In this document: positions 1 through 8,191 of the stretch, one piece after another
How the letters are laid out: each line of letters opens with the position of its first letter
Numbering within the stretch: position 1 is the stretch's first letter
Assembly (NCBI RefSeq): GCF_900451175.1
Contig: NZ_UGJJ01000002.1
Span: 496,001 to 560,000, forward strand
Length of the DNA: 64,000 bases
Source: Kingella potus
GTDB taxonomy: Bacteria > Pseudomonadota > Gammaproteobacteria > Burkholderiales > Neisseriaceae
Direction of reading: 5' to 3'
Notes under the pieces: generated by a model
Told to the model about the DNA's origin: nothing
What the model saw: only the letters and a program-made list of their open reading frames with translations
The model's database searches: none
Program-made: the position numbers and the translations under genes

Positions 1-1007
1 GTTATGTGGATTTGATTGTGAATCCCGAATCGCGCGACACCTTCATCAAACGCAGCCGCATCATCCAAACCGTGCGCAACTACATGGTAAACGAGCGTTA
101 TCTCGAAGTGGAAACGCCGATGATGCACCCGATTCCCGGCGGCGCAACGGCCAAACCGTTTGTAACCCACCACAACGCGCTGGATATGCCGCTTTATCTG
201 CGCATCGCGCCCGAGCTTTATCTGAAACGGCTGGTGGTGGGCGGCTTGGAGCGCGTGTTCGAAATCAACCGCAGCTTCCGCAACGAAGGCATGAGCACGC
301 GCCACAACCCCGAATTCACCATGATGGAATTTTACGAAGCCTTCTGCACCTACGAGCGCATGATGGAAATGACCGAGGGCGTAATCCGCCAAGCCGCGCG
401 CGAAGTGTGCGGCACGGCCAAAATCAGCTACAACGGCAAAGAAGTCGATTTGGAAAGCCCGTTTGAGCGGCTCACGATTCTCGAAGCCGTTAAGAAATAC
501 AATCCGCACTACACCGACGAGCAGCTTGCCGACGAAGAATGGCTGAAAAAAGAAATCGTCAGGCTGGGCGAAAAAATCCCGCCCGCACCCGGCATCGGCA
601 GCCTGCAACTGGCACTGTTCGAAGGCTGCGCCGAAGGCAAACTGTGGAACCCGACTTTCATCATCGATTACCCCGTCGAAGTGTCGCCGCTGGCACGCGC
701 CTCCGACACCAAACCCGGCCTGACCGACCGCTTCGAGCTGTTTGTCGTCGGCCGCGAGCTGGCCAACGGCTATTCGGAGTTGAACGACCCCGAAGACCAG
801 GCCGCGCGTTTCAAAGCCCAAGCCGCGCAAAAAGACGCGGGCGACGACGAAGCCATGCACTACGACGCCGACTACATCCGCGCAATGGAATACGGCCTTC
901 CCCCCACCGGCGGCAGCGGCATCGGCCTCGACCGTTTGGTGATGCTGCTTACCGACGCGCCGTCTATCCGCGACGTGATTCTGTTTCCGCAGATGCGGCC
1001 GGAATAG
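1..1007 (+). CDS. lysS: Lysine--tRNA ligase, class II (3' part)
   Basis: Charges tRNA-Lys with lysine using ATP in the cytoplasm. The window opens inside the gene; about 335 C-terminal residues are present and the N-terminal anticodon-binding OB domain lies upstream. The visible part is the class II catalytic core: motif 2 region FRNEGMSTRHNPEFTMMEFY, then ELNDPEDQ, and motif 3 GLPPTGGSGIGLDRLVMLLT near the C-terminus, ending in IRDVILFPQMRPE as in other bacterial LysRS. The reading frame is open from base 3 and the stop is TAG. A paired uptake-sequence hairpin follows 15 bases later. The cognate tRNA-Lys gene lies far away at 54 kb. Identity is certain; only the 5' end is missing. Confidence 0.97.
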   Translation, partial: YVDLIVNPESRDTFIKRSRIIQTVRNYMVNERYLEVETPMMHPIPGGATAKPFVTHHNALDMPLYLRIAPELYLKRLVVGGLERVFEINRSFRNEGMSTRHNPEFTMMEFYEAFCTYERMMEMTEGVIRQAAREVCGTAKISYNGKEVDLESPFERLTILEAVKKYNPHYTDEQLADEEWLKKEIVRLGEKIPPAPGIGSLQLALFEGCAEGKLWNPTFIIDYPVEVSPLARASDTKPGLTDRFELFVVGRELANGYSELNDPEDQAARFKAQAAQKDAGDDEAMHYDADYIRAMEYGLPPTGGSGIGLDRLVMLLTDAPSIRDVILFPQMRPE

Positions 1008-1021
1008 GCGGATACGCTGCA

Positions 1022-1063
1022 CAGGCCGTCTGAAAAGCACGGTAAGGGTTTTCAGACGGCCTG
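1022..1063 (+). terminator. Inverted uptake-sequence pair after lysS
   Basis: AGGCCGTCTGAAAA and its reverse complement face each other across about 13 bases, giving a long GC-rich stem followed by a short T run. Inverted DUS pairs after genes are known to act as terminators in Neisseria. Confidence 0.75.
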
Positions 1064-1158
1064 TTTGCCAGGCATGACGGAAAACAGAAAAGAAACAAGG
1101 CCGCAGATTTTATTTCGCGAACGTTCCCGATTATCCCACCAACCATATGGAGCAAACT

Positions 1159-1911
1159 ATGAACAGACCCATCCCCAAATCCATCGCCGCCGCCCTGATC
1201 GGCATCACCCTGCTTGCCGGCTGCGGCGAGAAGAAAAGCGCGGAGGAATTGCAGGCCGAAGCCATGGCGAGGGCGGAAGAGGCGCAAAAAGAATACGACA
1301 AAGAAACCGCCGCCATCGCCGCCGCCGCCCGCCAGTTTTTCACCGATCCCGCCGCCGTCAAACAGGCTTTGTCCGAATTGGAAAAACGCCCCGAAGTGCA
1401 GGGCAAAAAAATAGAGGCCTACCAATTCTTTACCCTGCGTGCCGAGCCGCACCGCAACGACAGCGGCCGCGAAAACGCGGCCACTTTGTCGCTGAACATC
1501 CGCAACATTGTTCCGGGCACCAAAGAAAGCAGCTCCCCCTCTGCCAAAGAAGCCAAAATCATCGGCTACACATACAGCGTCGGCGGCAAAAGCTGGACCG
1601 GCCCCGAAGGCGTGCGCATTCTGAATGTCAGAGCCGACACCGAAAACGGCTATTTCCCCGTAAACGACGTGGATTTCTCCGTGCTGCCCGCCATCGTGGC
1701 CGAAGCCGACAAAATCGCCAAGGAGAAAAACCCCGTCGCCTTCAACAACGGCTGGAACAGCATTACCTACGAAGTCTCCCAAAACTGGACACCGGCCAAA
1801 CCCGCCTTTGTCTGGGCGGTGCGCTACGAGAAAAACCACGATTTGAAACAAACCCCCGTTATCGTGTTTTTCAGCCCCGACGGCAAACTGTCTTCCGTTT
1901 CCGAGAAATGA
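1159..1911 (+). CDS. Putative lipoprotein of unknown function
   Basis: The product is a 250-residue predicted lipoprotein. The first residues, MNRPIPKSIAAALIGITLLAGC, form a short basic N-region, a hydrophobic stretch and a lipobox LAGC, so the Cys should be lipidated. A lysine/glutamate-rich stretch, probably helical (about residues 22-50), comes next, followed by a globular part with no motif I recognise. I chose the ATG at 1159 rather than 1147 because the TGGAG at 1148-1152 is then a ribosome-binding site at normal spacing. It stands alone between two uptake-sequence terminators, so it is probably a single transcription unit. No function can be given. Confidence 0.8.
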   Translation: MNRPIPKSIAAALIGITLLAGCGEKKSAEELQAEAMARAEEAQKEYDKETAAIAAAARQFFTDPAAVKQALSELEKRPEVQGKKIEAYQFFTLRAEPHRNDSGRENAATLSLNIRNIVPGTKESSSPSAKEAKIIGYTYSVGGKSWTGPEGVRILNVRADTENGYFPVNDVDFSVLPAIVAEADKIAKEKNPVAFNNGWNSITYEVSQNWTPAKPAFVWAVRYEKNHDLKQTPVIVFFSPDGKLSSVSEK

Positions 1912-2060
1912 TAGACCGTTTCCCGCGCCGCACGGCCGGACAGCGTTTCCATAACCGGCGTTCAGACGGCCTGAATGCGGAAAAATCAGGCCGTATTGCC
2001 TGCCGCCCGCCGTGCGGATTCCGGTTTACAGGGATTGTTTGAAGACACGGATTTTGGCAG

Positions 2061-2102
2061 AGAGGCCGTCTGAAAGCGGAAAACGGCTTTTCAGACGGCC
2101 TC
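2061..2102 (+). terminator. Inverted uptake-sequence pair before ubiX
   Basis: GAGGCCGTCTGAAA and its complement are separated by a short AT-rich loop. The hairpin ends 22 bases before the ubiX start, so it separates ubiX from the upstream lipoprotein gene; a further single inverse DUS lies at about 1962. Confidence 0.65.
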
Positions 2103-2124
2103 AAAGCCATTCGGAGGACTGCAT

Positions 2125-2703
2125 ATGCAAAAACGCCGCATCGTCGTCGGCATCAGCGGAGCCAGCGGCTTCCAATACGGTGCCGCCGCCCTGCGCATCC
2201 TGCGCGGCGCGCAAGGCGTGGAAAGCCATCTGATTGTTTCCAAAGGCGCGGAGCTGACCCGCGCCCTCGAAACTTCCTACGGCAAAGACGAAATCTACGG
2301 CCTGGCCGACGTGGTGTACGCGGTCGGCAACCTCGGCGCACCCGTGTCCAGCGGCTCGTTTCCCGCCGACGGCATGATAATCGCCCCCTGCTCGATGCGC
2401 ACGCTCGGCGCAATCGCGCACGGCCTGGCCGACAATCTGATTACCCGCGCCGCCGATGTCAGCCTGAAAGAACGCCGCCGCCTCGTGCTGATGGTGCGCG
2501 AAACCCCGCTCAACCTTGCCCATCTCGACAATATGCGCCGCGTAACCGAAATGGGCGGCATCGTTTTCCCGCCCGTTCCCGCCCTCTACCACCGCCCGCA
2601 AACCGCCGACGAAATCGTCGCCCACAGCACCGCCCGCGCCCTTTCCCTGCTGGGCATCCCCCTGCCGGAAAACCTGCAATGGCGTGGCGGCGCGGCAGAG
2701 TAG
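2125..2703 (+). CDS. ubiX: Flavin prenyltransferase UbiX
   Basis: UbiX joins dimethylallyl phosphate to FMN, making the prenylated flavin used by the decarboxylase UbiD in ubiquinone synthesis. The 192-residue protein has the family's usual length. It begins with the Rossmann-type FMN-binding motif RRIVVGISGASGFQYGAAAL. The phosphate-binding SSGSFPADGMIIAPCSMRTLGAIAHG segment (about residues 74-99) is typical, as are DNLITRAADVSLKERRRLVLMVRETPL and the closing PPVPALYHRP. A clear ribosome-binding site (GGAG) lies 10 bases before the ATG. There is no ubiD in the window. The gene is followed by a long repeat-filled spacer. Confidence 0.95.
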   Translation: MQKRRIVVGISGASGFQYGAAALRILRGAQGVESHLIVSKGAELTRALETSYGKDEIYGLADVVYAVGNLGAPVSSGSFPADGMIIAPCSMRTLGAIAHGLADNLITRAADVSLKERRRLVLMVRETPLNLAHLDNMRRVTEMGGIVFPPVPALYHRPQTADEIVAHSTARALSLLGIPLPENLQWRGGAAE

Positions 2704-2737
2704 GCGCGGCAGCTTCCAAGCAGCGGAAACATATAAA

Positions 2738-2792
2738 CAGGCCGTCTGAAAACCTGTTCCGTCTGTGGCGGAGCGGCTTTTCAGACGGCCTC
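2738..2792 (+). terminator. Inverted uptake-sequence pair after ubiX
   Basis: CAGGCCGTCTGAAAA and TTTTCAGACGGCCTC form a stem with a longer loop of about 24 bases, 35 bases after the ubiX stop codon. Confidence 0.6.
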
Positions 2793-2820
2793 TTTGCCTG
2801 TCTGTACCGCCAAATCCCGC

Positions 2821-3302
2821 GTAGGGTGTGTCGCACAGCGACGCACGCGCTTCCCGCCACAACGGAAACACCGTTTGAAACCACAAGCGGGGGTTTCGGA
2901 TACGCCGCATCCGTGTTTTAACTCCGTTGAAGCTGCGCTTTCAGACGGCCTCGTTTCCCGTTTTTCAAAACGCCATGCAATATTCGCAAGCGCGTGCGTC
3001 GCTTTGGCGGCACGCCCTGCCTTAACGGCAGAGGCCGTTTGAAAAGTACAAATATTTTCAGACGGCCTCCTTGTCTGTGTGTCCTACCGAATCCCGCGTA
3101 GGGTGTGTCGCATAGCGACGCACGCGCTTCCAGCAGCCAAACGCAACGCCGTTTGAAATCCGCCAGCGGGATTTCGGATACGCCGCATCCGTGTTTTAAC
3201 TCTGTTGAAGCTGCGCTTTCAGACGGCCTCGTTTCCCGTTTTTCAAAACGCCATGCAATATTCGCAAGCGCGTGCGTCGCTTTGGCGGCACGCCCTGCCT
3301 AG
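2821..3302. repeat. Two copies of the TAGGGTGTG spacer element
   Basis: This gene-free spacer holds two tandem copies of a composite element. Each starts with GTAGGGTGTGTCGC and a GCGACGCACGCG hairpin (2821 and 3098) and ends with GCGTGCGTCGCTTTGGCGGC and a degenerate CACGCCCTGCCT (near 3023 and 3300). The last 125 bases of each copy (about 2897-3023 and 3175-3300) are almost identical, including an internal inverse uptake sequence. The period is about 278 bases. No convincing gene is present between 2704 and 3362. Confidence 0.75.
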
Positions 3303-3314
3303 TTGTTCATATAA

Positions 3315-3347
3315 AAAGGCCGTCTGAACACTTTTCAGACGGCCTTT
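3315..3347 (-). terminator. Inverted uptake-sequence pair after proS
   Basis: AAAGGCCGTCTGAA and TTCAGACGGCCTTT flank a six-base loop 16 bases beyond the proS stop. The A-run on the plus strand gives a T-run in the direction of proS transcription. Confidence 0.75.
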
Positions 3348-3362
3348 GTGCGGTTTGCGGGC

Positions 3363-5087
3363 TTATGCGGTTTGCGCCTGCAACGCCGCCAGCACTTTGG
3401 CGGCGACTTCGTCCAGCGCGATGCTTTGTGCTTCGCTGTCGGTGCGGCGGGCGTATTCGACTTGGCCTTCTTTCAAGCCTCTGTCGCCGATAACGATGCG
3501 GTGGGGAATGCCGAGCAATTCGCTGTCGTTGAGCAGCACGCCGGCGCGTTCGTCGCGGTCGTCGAGCAATACGTCCACGCCTGCCGCTTGCAATTGGGCA
3601 TAGAGGCGGTCGGCCGCTTCGCGCACGGTGTCGGATTTTTTGTAGTTCATCGGCACAATCACGGCTTGGAAGGGTGCCATTGCGTCTGTCCAGATGATGC
3701 CGCGTTCGTCGTTATTCTGCTCGATGGCGGCGGCGACGATGCGGGTGATGCCGATGCCGTAGCAGCCCATTTCCATGATTTGCGCTTTGCCGTTGTTGTC
3801 CAAAAACGCGGCGTTCATGGCGGCGGAGTATTTGTCGCGCAGTTGGAAAACGTGGCCGACTTCGATGCCGCGCGCGAGTTTCAGACGGCCTTGTCCGTCG
3901 GGGCTTTCGTCGCCTTCGACTACGTTGCGGATGTCGGCAAATCCGGGTTCGGCGGCATCGCGGCCGAAGTTGAAGCCGGTGTAGTGCCAGCCGTTTTCGT
4001 TGGCGCCGATTACCCAGTCTGCGCCTTTTTCTACGGCGAAATCGGCGTAAACCCGGCCTTTAAAGCCGACCGGGCCGAGCGAGCCGCCGTCTGCGCCGAA
4101 TTGCGCGCGGATAAGTTCGGGCGCGGCCATGGTGAGCGGGGTTTTCACGCCGGCGAGTTTTTCGGCTTTGATGTCGTTGAACTCGTGATCGCCGCGCAAC
4201 AGCAGCAAGACGATTTCGCCTGCGTTTTCGCCTTCGACCACGATGGATTTGAGCGTTTTTTCAATCGGAATGTTTAAAAATTCCACCAGCGCGGCGATGG
4301 TTTTGACATCGGGCGTATGGACTTTGGCCAGGCTTTCGGCGGCGGGAGCGCGGCTGCCTGAAAGCGGCAGCGTGGCGGCCAGCTCGACGTTGGCGGCGTA
4401 ATCGGAAGTGTCGCTGTAGGCAATCACGTCTTCGCCGCTGTCGGCCAGCACCTGAAATTCGTGCGAGCCGGTGCCGCCTATGCTGCCGGTGTCGGCGGCG
4501 ACGGGGCGGTAGTTCAGGCCGAGGCGGTCGAAGATGCGGCAGTATGCGTCATACATGGGCTGGTAGCCGTCGCGCACCAGCGATTCGTAGTCGGCGTGGA
4601 AGGAATAAGCGTCTTTCATCACAAATTCGCGCGCGCGCATCACGCCGAAACGGGGGCGCACTTCGTCGCGGAATTTGGTTTGGATGTGGTAGAAGTTTTT
4701 CGGAAGCTGCTTGTAGCTGGTGATTTCTTTGCGCACGATGTCGGTGATGACTTCTTCGCAGGTCGGCCCCATGCAGAAATCGCGCTCGTGGCGGTCTTTC
4801 AGGCGCAAGAGTTCTTTGCCGTAAAATTCCCAGCGGCCGGATTCCTGCCACAATTCGGCCGGCTGCACCACGGGCATCAGCAGTTCGACGCTGCCGGCGC
4901 GGTTCATTTCTTCGCGCACGATGTTTTCGACTTTGCGCAACACGCGCAAACCCATCGGCATCCAGGTGTAGAGGCCGGAGGCGTTTGCCTTAATCAGGCC
5001 GGCGCGTATCATCAGCTTGTGGCTGGCAAGTGCGGCTTCGGCGGGGGCTTCTTTTAAGGTGGAAATAAAAAATTGGCTGGCTTTCAT
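3363..5087 (-). CDS. proS: Proline--tRNA ligase (bacterial type with INS domain)
   Basis: Charges tRNA-Pro. The 574 residues match the long bacterial-type enzyme: an N-terminal class II core beginning MKASQFFISTLKEAPAEAAL, motif 1 around VENIVREEMNRAGSVELLMP, motif 2 FRDEVRPRFGVMRAREFVMKDAYSF (about residues 141-165), an inserted editing (INS) domain from about residue 225 to 400, motif 3 GCYGIGITRIVAAAIEQNNDE, and a C-terminal anticodon-binding domain with QLQAAGVDVLLDDRDERAGV. The INS domain normally clears mischarged Ala-tRNA-Pro. The ATG at 5087 is preceded by an AGAAGA ribosome-binding site. It is monocistronic and ends at an uptake-sequence hairpin. One in-frame uptake sequence lies near 3880. 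Confidence 0.97.
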   Translation of the reverse strand: MKASQFFISTLKEAPAEAALASHKLMIRAGLIKANASGLYTWMPMGLRVLRKVENIVREEMNRAGSVELLMPVVQPAELWQESGRWEFYGKELLRLKDRHERDFCMGPTCEEVITDIVRKEITSYKQLPKNFYHIQTKFRDEVRPRFGVMRAREFVMKDAYSFHADYESLVRDGYQPMYDAYCRIFDRLGLNYRPVAADTGSIGGTGSHEFQVLADSGEDVIAYSDTSDYAANVELAATLPLSGSRAPAAESLAKVHTPDVKTIAALVEFLNIPIEKTLKSIVVEGENAGEIVLLLLRGDHEFNDIKAEKLAGVKTPLTMAAPELIRAQFGADGGSLGPVGFKGRVYADFAVEKGADWVIGANENGWHYTGFNFGRDAAEPGFADIRNVVEGDESPDGQGRLKLARGIEVGHVFQLRDKYSAAMNAAFLDNNGKAQIMEMGCYGIGITRIVAAAIEQNNDERGIIWTDAMAPFQAVIVPMNYKKSDTVREAADRLYAQLQAAGVDVLLDDRDERAGVLLNDSELLGIPHRIVIGDRGLKEGQVEYARRTDSEAQSIALDEVAAKVLAALQAQTA

Positions 5088-5468
5088 GGCGGCGGTTCTT
5101 CTAATGTTAAGAAATGATGGCGGATTGTAACGCGAAACGGATTTGCGGGCGGGCGTTTTCTGCCTTTATTTGCGGCCGTCTGAAAACTTCCGCCGCATTT
5201 TGTGCCGCTTCCGCAGGCGGGGAAAAGGGCCTGTCAAGCAGATTTTATGCACAATTTCCCACCGCTTTGTTTTGCTTGGAGATTTGCCGTTTTCAGACGG
5301 CCTTTCTTTAAGTGTTTTATTTATCTTGTTGATTTTATACAAATTTATTTGTGTGTATTTTTTGGGCAATGTCAGGCGGATATGGCGGGCAAACGGCTTC
5401 GGCCGTTTGCCCATACTTTACCCCCAGACTTATCCACAGATTTTGTGGGTAAACCAAAAAGCGGCAGG
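5088..5468. other. Gene-free spacer between proS and brnQ
   Basis: No convincing gene is visible. It holds a few single uptake sequences (around 5175 and 5292) and an AT-rich stretch at about 5305-5380 that contrasts with the GC-rich surroundings and may carry the proS promoter region or its relics. Confidence 0.5.
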
Positions 5469-5508
5469 GAGGCCGTCTGAAAACCGCTGCGGGTTTTCAG
5501 ACGGCCTC
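5469..5508 (-). terminator. Inverted uptake-sequence pair after brnQ
   Basis: GAGGCCGTCTGAAAACC and its complement form a near-perfect long stem, located 9 bases past the brnQ stop on the minus strand. Confidence 0.75.
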
Positions 5509-5517
5509 TGCGTTGGC

Positions 5518-6924
5518 TTACTCGCCCTTGACAAAAATTTTCGCCAGCACCAGCCCGACCGCCAGTCCCGCAGCGGCAGGCAGCAGCCAGCCCAAGCCCT
5601 GCGGATAGAGCGGCAGCGTGCCGGTAAGGTAGGAATCGGCGTGCATAATCCAGTCGTCTTTGGGCATTTCCAGCATCCCGTGCAGCGTGCGCCAGCCGTC
5701 GATCACGGCGACGGGGGCGGTGCCGAGCATGGCGCAGGCGTAAACAATGCGTCTGCCGCCGAAGAATTTGTCCAAAAAGGCCATGATGATCAGTACCATC
5801 GTCAGCGGATACAGCAGCATCAGCGCGGGTACGGAAAATTTGATGATGCCGGTGAGGCCGATATTGGCCAGCGCGAGCGACACCAGGGTGAACACGGTAA
5901 TCCAGATCCGGTAGGACACTTTCGGCAGCAGTCGGGCGAAGTATTCGCCGCAGGAAGTAATCAGGCCGACGGAAGTGGAGAGGCAGGCCAGCAGCACGAT
6001 AACGGCCAGCAGGACGTTGCCCGGTGCGCCGAAATAGAAGTGTGCCGCCTTGGCCAGCACCACCGCGCCGTTTTCCTGCATACCGATTCTGCCGACGCTG
6101 CTTGCGCCCATATAGGCCACGAAAGCGTACACCAGAGCGAGAAAGCCGATGGCGACAAAGCCCGCGCGGGAGGTCAGGTAGAGCACCTCTTCTTTTTTGC
6201 CGTAACCCATGCCGCGCACCGCATCGATGACGATAATGGCGAACACCAGCGAGGCGAGCGCGTCCATCGTGCCGTAGCCCTCGATCAGACCCTTTACCAC
6301 CGGAGCGGCGGCATAGGCTGCGGACGGAGCCTGCAAGGGCGCCATCGGATTGACGGCGGCATACACCACCAAAACGGCGATGGAGAGCAGCAGCGCGGGC
6401 GTGAGTACCTTGCCCACGCGGTCGACCAGCTTGCCGGGCGATACCGACAGCCAGTAGCTGACGGCGAAAAACACGGCTGCAAAGCCCGCCAGCCACAGCT
6501 TGAGTTCGGACACCGCATAAGTTCCGACGGAAAACACGATATTGTCCGCCCGCGCCTTCAACTGCGCATCATCGCCCAAAAAGGGCTGGATGGCGATGTC
6601 GAACGCCACCGTGGCATTGCGCGGCGACACAAACAAAGGGCCGATGGCCAGATACAGCACCACGGCAAAAACAATGCCGTACCACTTGGAAACGCGGCCG
6701 GCCAAATCCTGCACGTCGTGCGAATTGGAATAGGCGATCGCCAGCACGCCCATCAGCGGCAGCCCCACGCCGGTAATGAGAAAGCCCAAAGTGGCGGGCA
6801 GCACCGCCGAGCCGGCATTCTGACCCATGGTGGGCGGGTAAATCAGGTTGCCCGAGCCGAAAAACAGCGCGAACAGCATCAGACCGGTGGCAAGAAAGGC
6901 CGATTTTTTTGTGTTTTTACTCAT
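5518..6924 (-). CDS. brnQ: Branched-chain amino acid carrier, BrnQ family
   Basis: This inner-membrane carrier takes up leucine, isoleucine and valine, usually with sodium. The 468-residue protein is strongly hydrophobic, with about 12 predicted membrane segments. The family-typical start MFALFFGSGNLIYPPTMGQNAG is well preserved (written here as LMLFALFFGSGNLIYPP in the protein), as are GLPLMGVLAIAYS and LVDRVGKVLTPALL. I start it at the ATG at 6924 (MSKNTKKSAFLATGL), because the in-frame upstream extension to 6963 lacks family similarity. It is transcribed away from the DUF805 gene and ends at an uptake-sequence hairpin. No neighbouring gene suggests an operon. Confidence 0.92.
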   Translation of the reverse strand: MSKNTKKSAFLATGLMLFALFFGSGNLIYPPTMGQNAGSAVLPATLGFLITGVGLPLMGVLAIAYSNSHDVQDLAGRVSKWYGIVFAVVLYLAIGPLFVSPRNATVAFDIAIQPFLGDDAQLKARADNIVFSVGTYAVSELKLWLAGFAAVFFAVSYWLSVSPGKLVDRVGKVLTPALLLSIAVLVVYAAVNPMAPLQAPSAAYAAAPVVKGLIEGYGTMDALASLVFAIIVIDAVRGMGYGKKEEVLYLTSRAGFVAIGFLALVYAFVAYMGASSVGRIGMQENGAVVLAKAAHFYFGAPGNVLLAVIVLLACLSTSVGLITSCGEYFARLLPKVSYRIWITVFTLVSLALANIGLTGIIKFSVPALMLLYPLTMVLIIMAFLDKFFGGRRIVYACAMLGTAPVAVIDGWRTLHGMLEMPKDDWIMHADSYLTGTLPLYPQGLGWLLPAAAGLAVGLVLAKIFVKGE

Positions 6925-6987
6925 GGATACAAATACCTGTCGGAAAGGGAAAATGCCGCCCAAACGGCGGCGGCGCGTGAAAGCCTC

Positions 6988-7016
6988 TTGACTTTTTATT
7001 TAAAATAATTAACAAT
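6988..7016 (+). promoter_or_regulatory. Possible sigma-70 promoter for the DUF805 gene
   Basis: TTGACT at 6988-6993 and AACAAT at 7011-7016 are separated by 17 bases, in an AT-rich gap about 40 bases before the start codon. The -10 element matches the consensus in four of six positions. Confidence 0.4.
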
Positions 7017-7055
7017 TATTTGGTTTTCATTTAACGTTTATTTGGGAATTTTAAT

Positions 7056-7421
7056 ATGAAATGGTATTTTGCCGTATTGAAAAATTATGTCGGCTTCAGC
7101 GGACGCGCATCGCGTAGAGAATATTGGATGTTTATGCTGTGTCATTTTATTGTAGCTTTTATGTTGGGCTTCATTGCCGGCCTCATGCGTAGCTCAACAG
7201 GTGGGAGCTTCAATTTCATCGGCAATTTGTATTTGCTTGCAACATTTTTACCCAGTTTGGCGGTACAAGTCCGCCGGTTACACGATACCGACCGCTCGGG
7301 CTGGTATAGCTTGATTGCCTTATTACCTGGTATCGGCTTTATTATTGTCTTGATTTTGTGTGCCCTGGAAGGCACAGCAGGCAATAATAATTATGGCGCG
7401 GAGCCACGCAGCGAAATCTGA
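7056..7421 (+). CDS. DUF805 family inner-membrane protein
   Basis: A 121-residue membrane protein of the DUF805 family, whose role is unknown. Family features are clear: the start MKWYFAVLKNYVGFSGRASR, REYWMFMLCHF at the first membrane segment, and VRRLHDTDRSGWYSLIALLP before the last. Three hydrophobic segments are visible (about residues 27-45, 55-71 and 88-108). The gene is AT-richer than its neighbours, and its terminator contains a Kingella-type uptake-sequence core, GCAGCCTGAA, rather than the local AG type, so it may be a recent import. It is transcribed divergently from brnQ. Confidence 0.88.
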   Translation: MKWYFAVLKNYVGFSGRASRREYWMFMLCHFIVAFMLGFIAGLMRSSTGGSFNFIGNLYLLATFLPSLAVQVRRLHDTDRSGWYSLIALLPGIGFIIVLILCALEGTAGNNNYGAEPRSEI

Positions 7422-7457
7422 CTGCTTTCACGCCGGATTGGGATATTTCGCACACAG

Positions 7458-7490
7458 CAGCCTGAAACATCGTTTTCAGGCTGTTTTTTA
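7458..7490 (+). terminator. Intrinsic terminator with Kingella-type DUS core
   Basis: CAGCCTGAAA and TTTTCAGGCTG form the stem, followed by TTTTTTA. With the preceding G the left arm reads GCAGCCTGAA, the core of the Kingella-type uptake sequence, 36 bases after the DUF805 stop. Confidence 0.8.
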
Positions 7491-8191
7491 TACAAACCTT
7501 TCCGCCGCCCCACCGAATCCCGCGTAGGGTGGGTCGTGCAGCGGCGCACGCGTTCCCCGACTTTACAAGCTGCCGTGCAAGTATCTGCAACTGCGTGCAT
7601 GGCAGAGCCACACACCCTACCTGAACGGCAGAGGCCGTCTGAAAACCCGTTTGACAGATTTTCAGACGGCCTCTGTTCCCTCCCCCGCCTGCGGGGGAAG
7701 GCGGGGGCTTTGCCGCTTCGGCTGCGTTTGCGGGCGGGAAAGCGGTTTTGCAAACCGCCACCCCCTCCCCAACCCTCCCCCGCGCGGGCGCAGGAGAGGG
7801 AGCAGGTATGCGGTGGATTTGTCAGTTTCAGACGGCCTTTTCCGTTTGTCCTGCCGCATCCCGCGTAATCCCGCGTAGGGTGTGTCGCCCCGGCGACGCA
7901 CGCGTTCCCCGCCGCAGCGCAAAAGCCGTGCAATCTCCGCAGCCGCGTGCGTGGCAGAGCCACACACCCTACCTTGGAGGCCGTCTGAAAACCGCAAGCG
8001 GCATTTCGGACGCAGCGAATCCGTGTTTTTAACTTCGTTGAAGCTGCGCTTTCAGACGGCCTCTGCCGTTTGCTTGCTGCTGACTCTTGTGTAGGGTGTG
8101 CCGCCACGGCGACGCACGCGTTTAAGCGGTAATGCAAAAAAGAAGCGGCCTGTCCGTTCGGACAGGCCGTCTGAAAATGCGTACGGGCGGA
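7491..8191. repeat. Repeat-filled spacer downstream of DUF805 and pilU
   Basis: I see no convincing gene. The spacer holds a TAGGGTG element (about 7524-7620), an inverted uptake-sequence pair (7631-7674), two copies of a second repeat with palindromic CCCGCCTGCGGGGG or CCCCGCGCGGGCGCAGG cores (about 7676-7712 and 7760-7803), another full TAGGGTGTG element (about 7874-7976) and a half copy (about 8091-8120). Single uptake sequences occur near 7825, 7978, 8052 and 8165; the last of these precedes the pilU stop and may serve in termination. Confidence 0.7.

Noticed and set aside
2704..3362. Insertion sequence in the ubiX-proS spacer
   Set aside because: Repeats are present, but there is no transposase frame.
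5143..7008. A 621-codon plus-strand frame over brnQ
   Set aside because: Antisense to a clear BrnQ carrier; composition is His/Gln/Arg-rich without structure.
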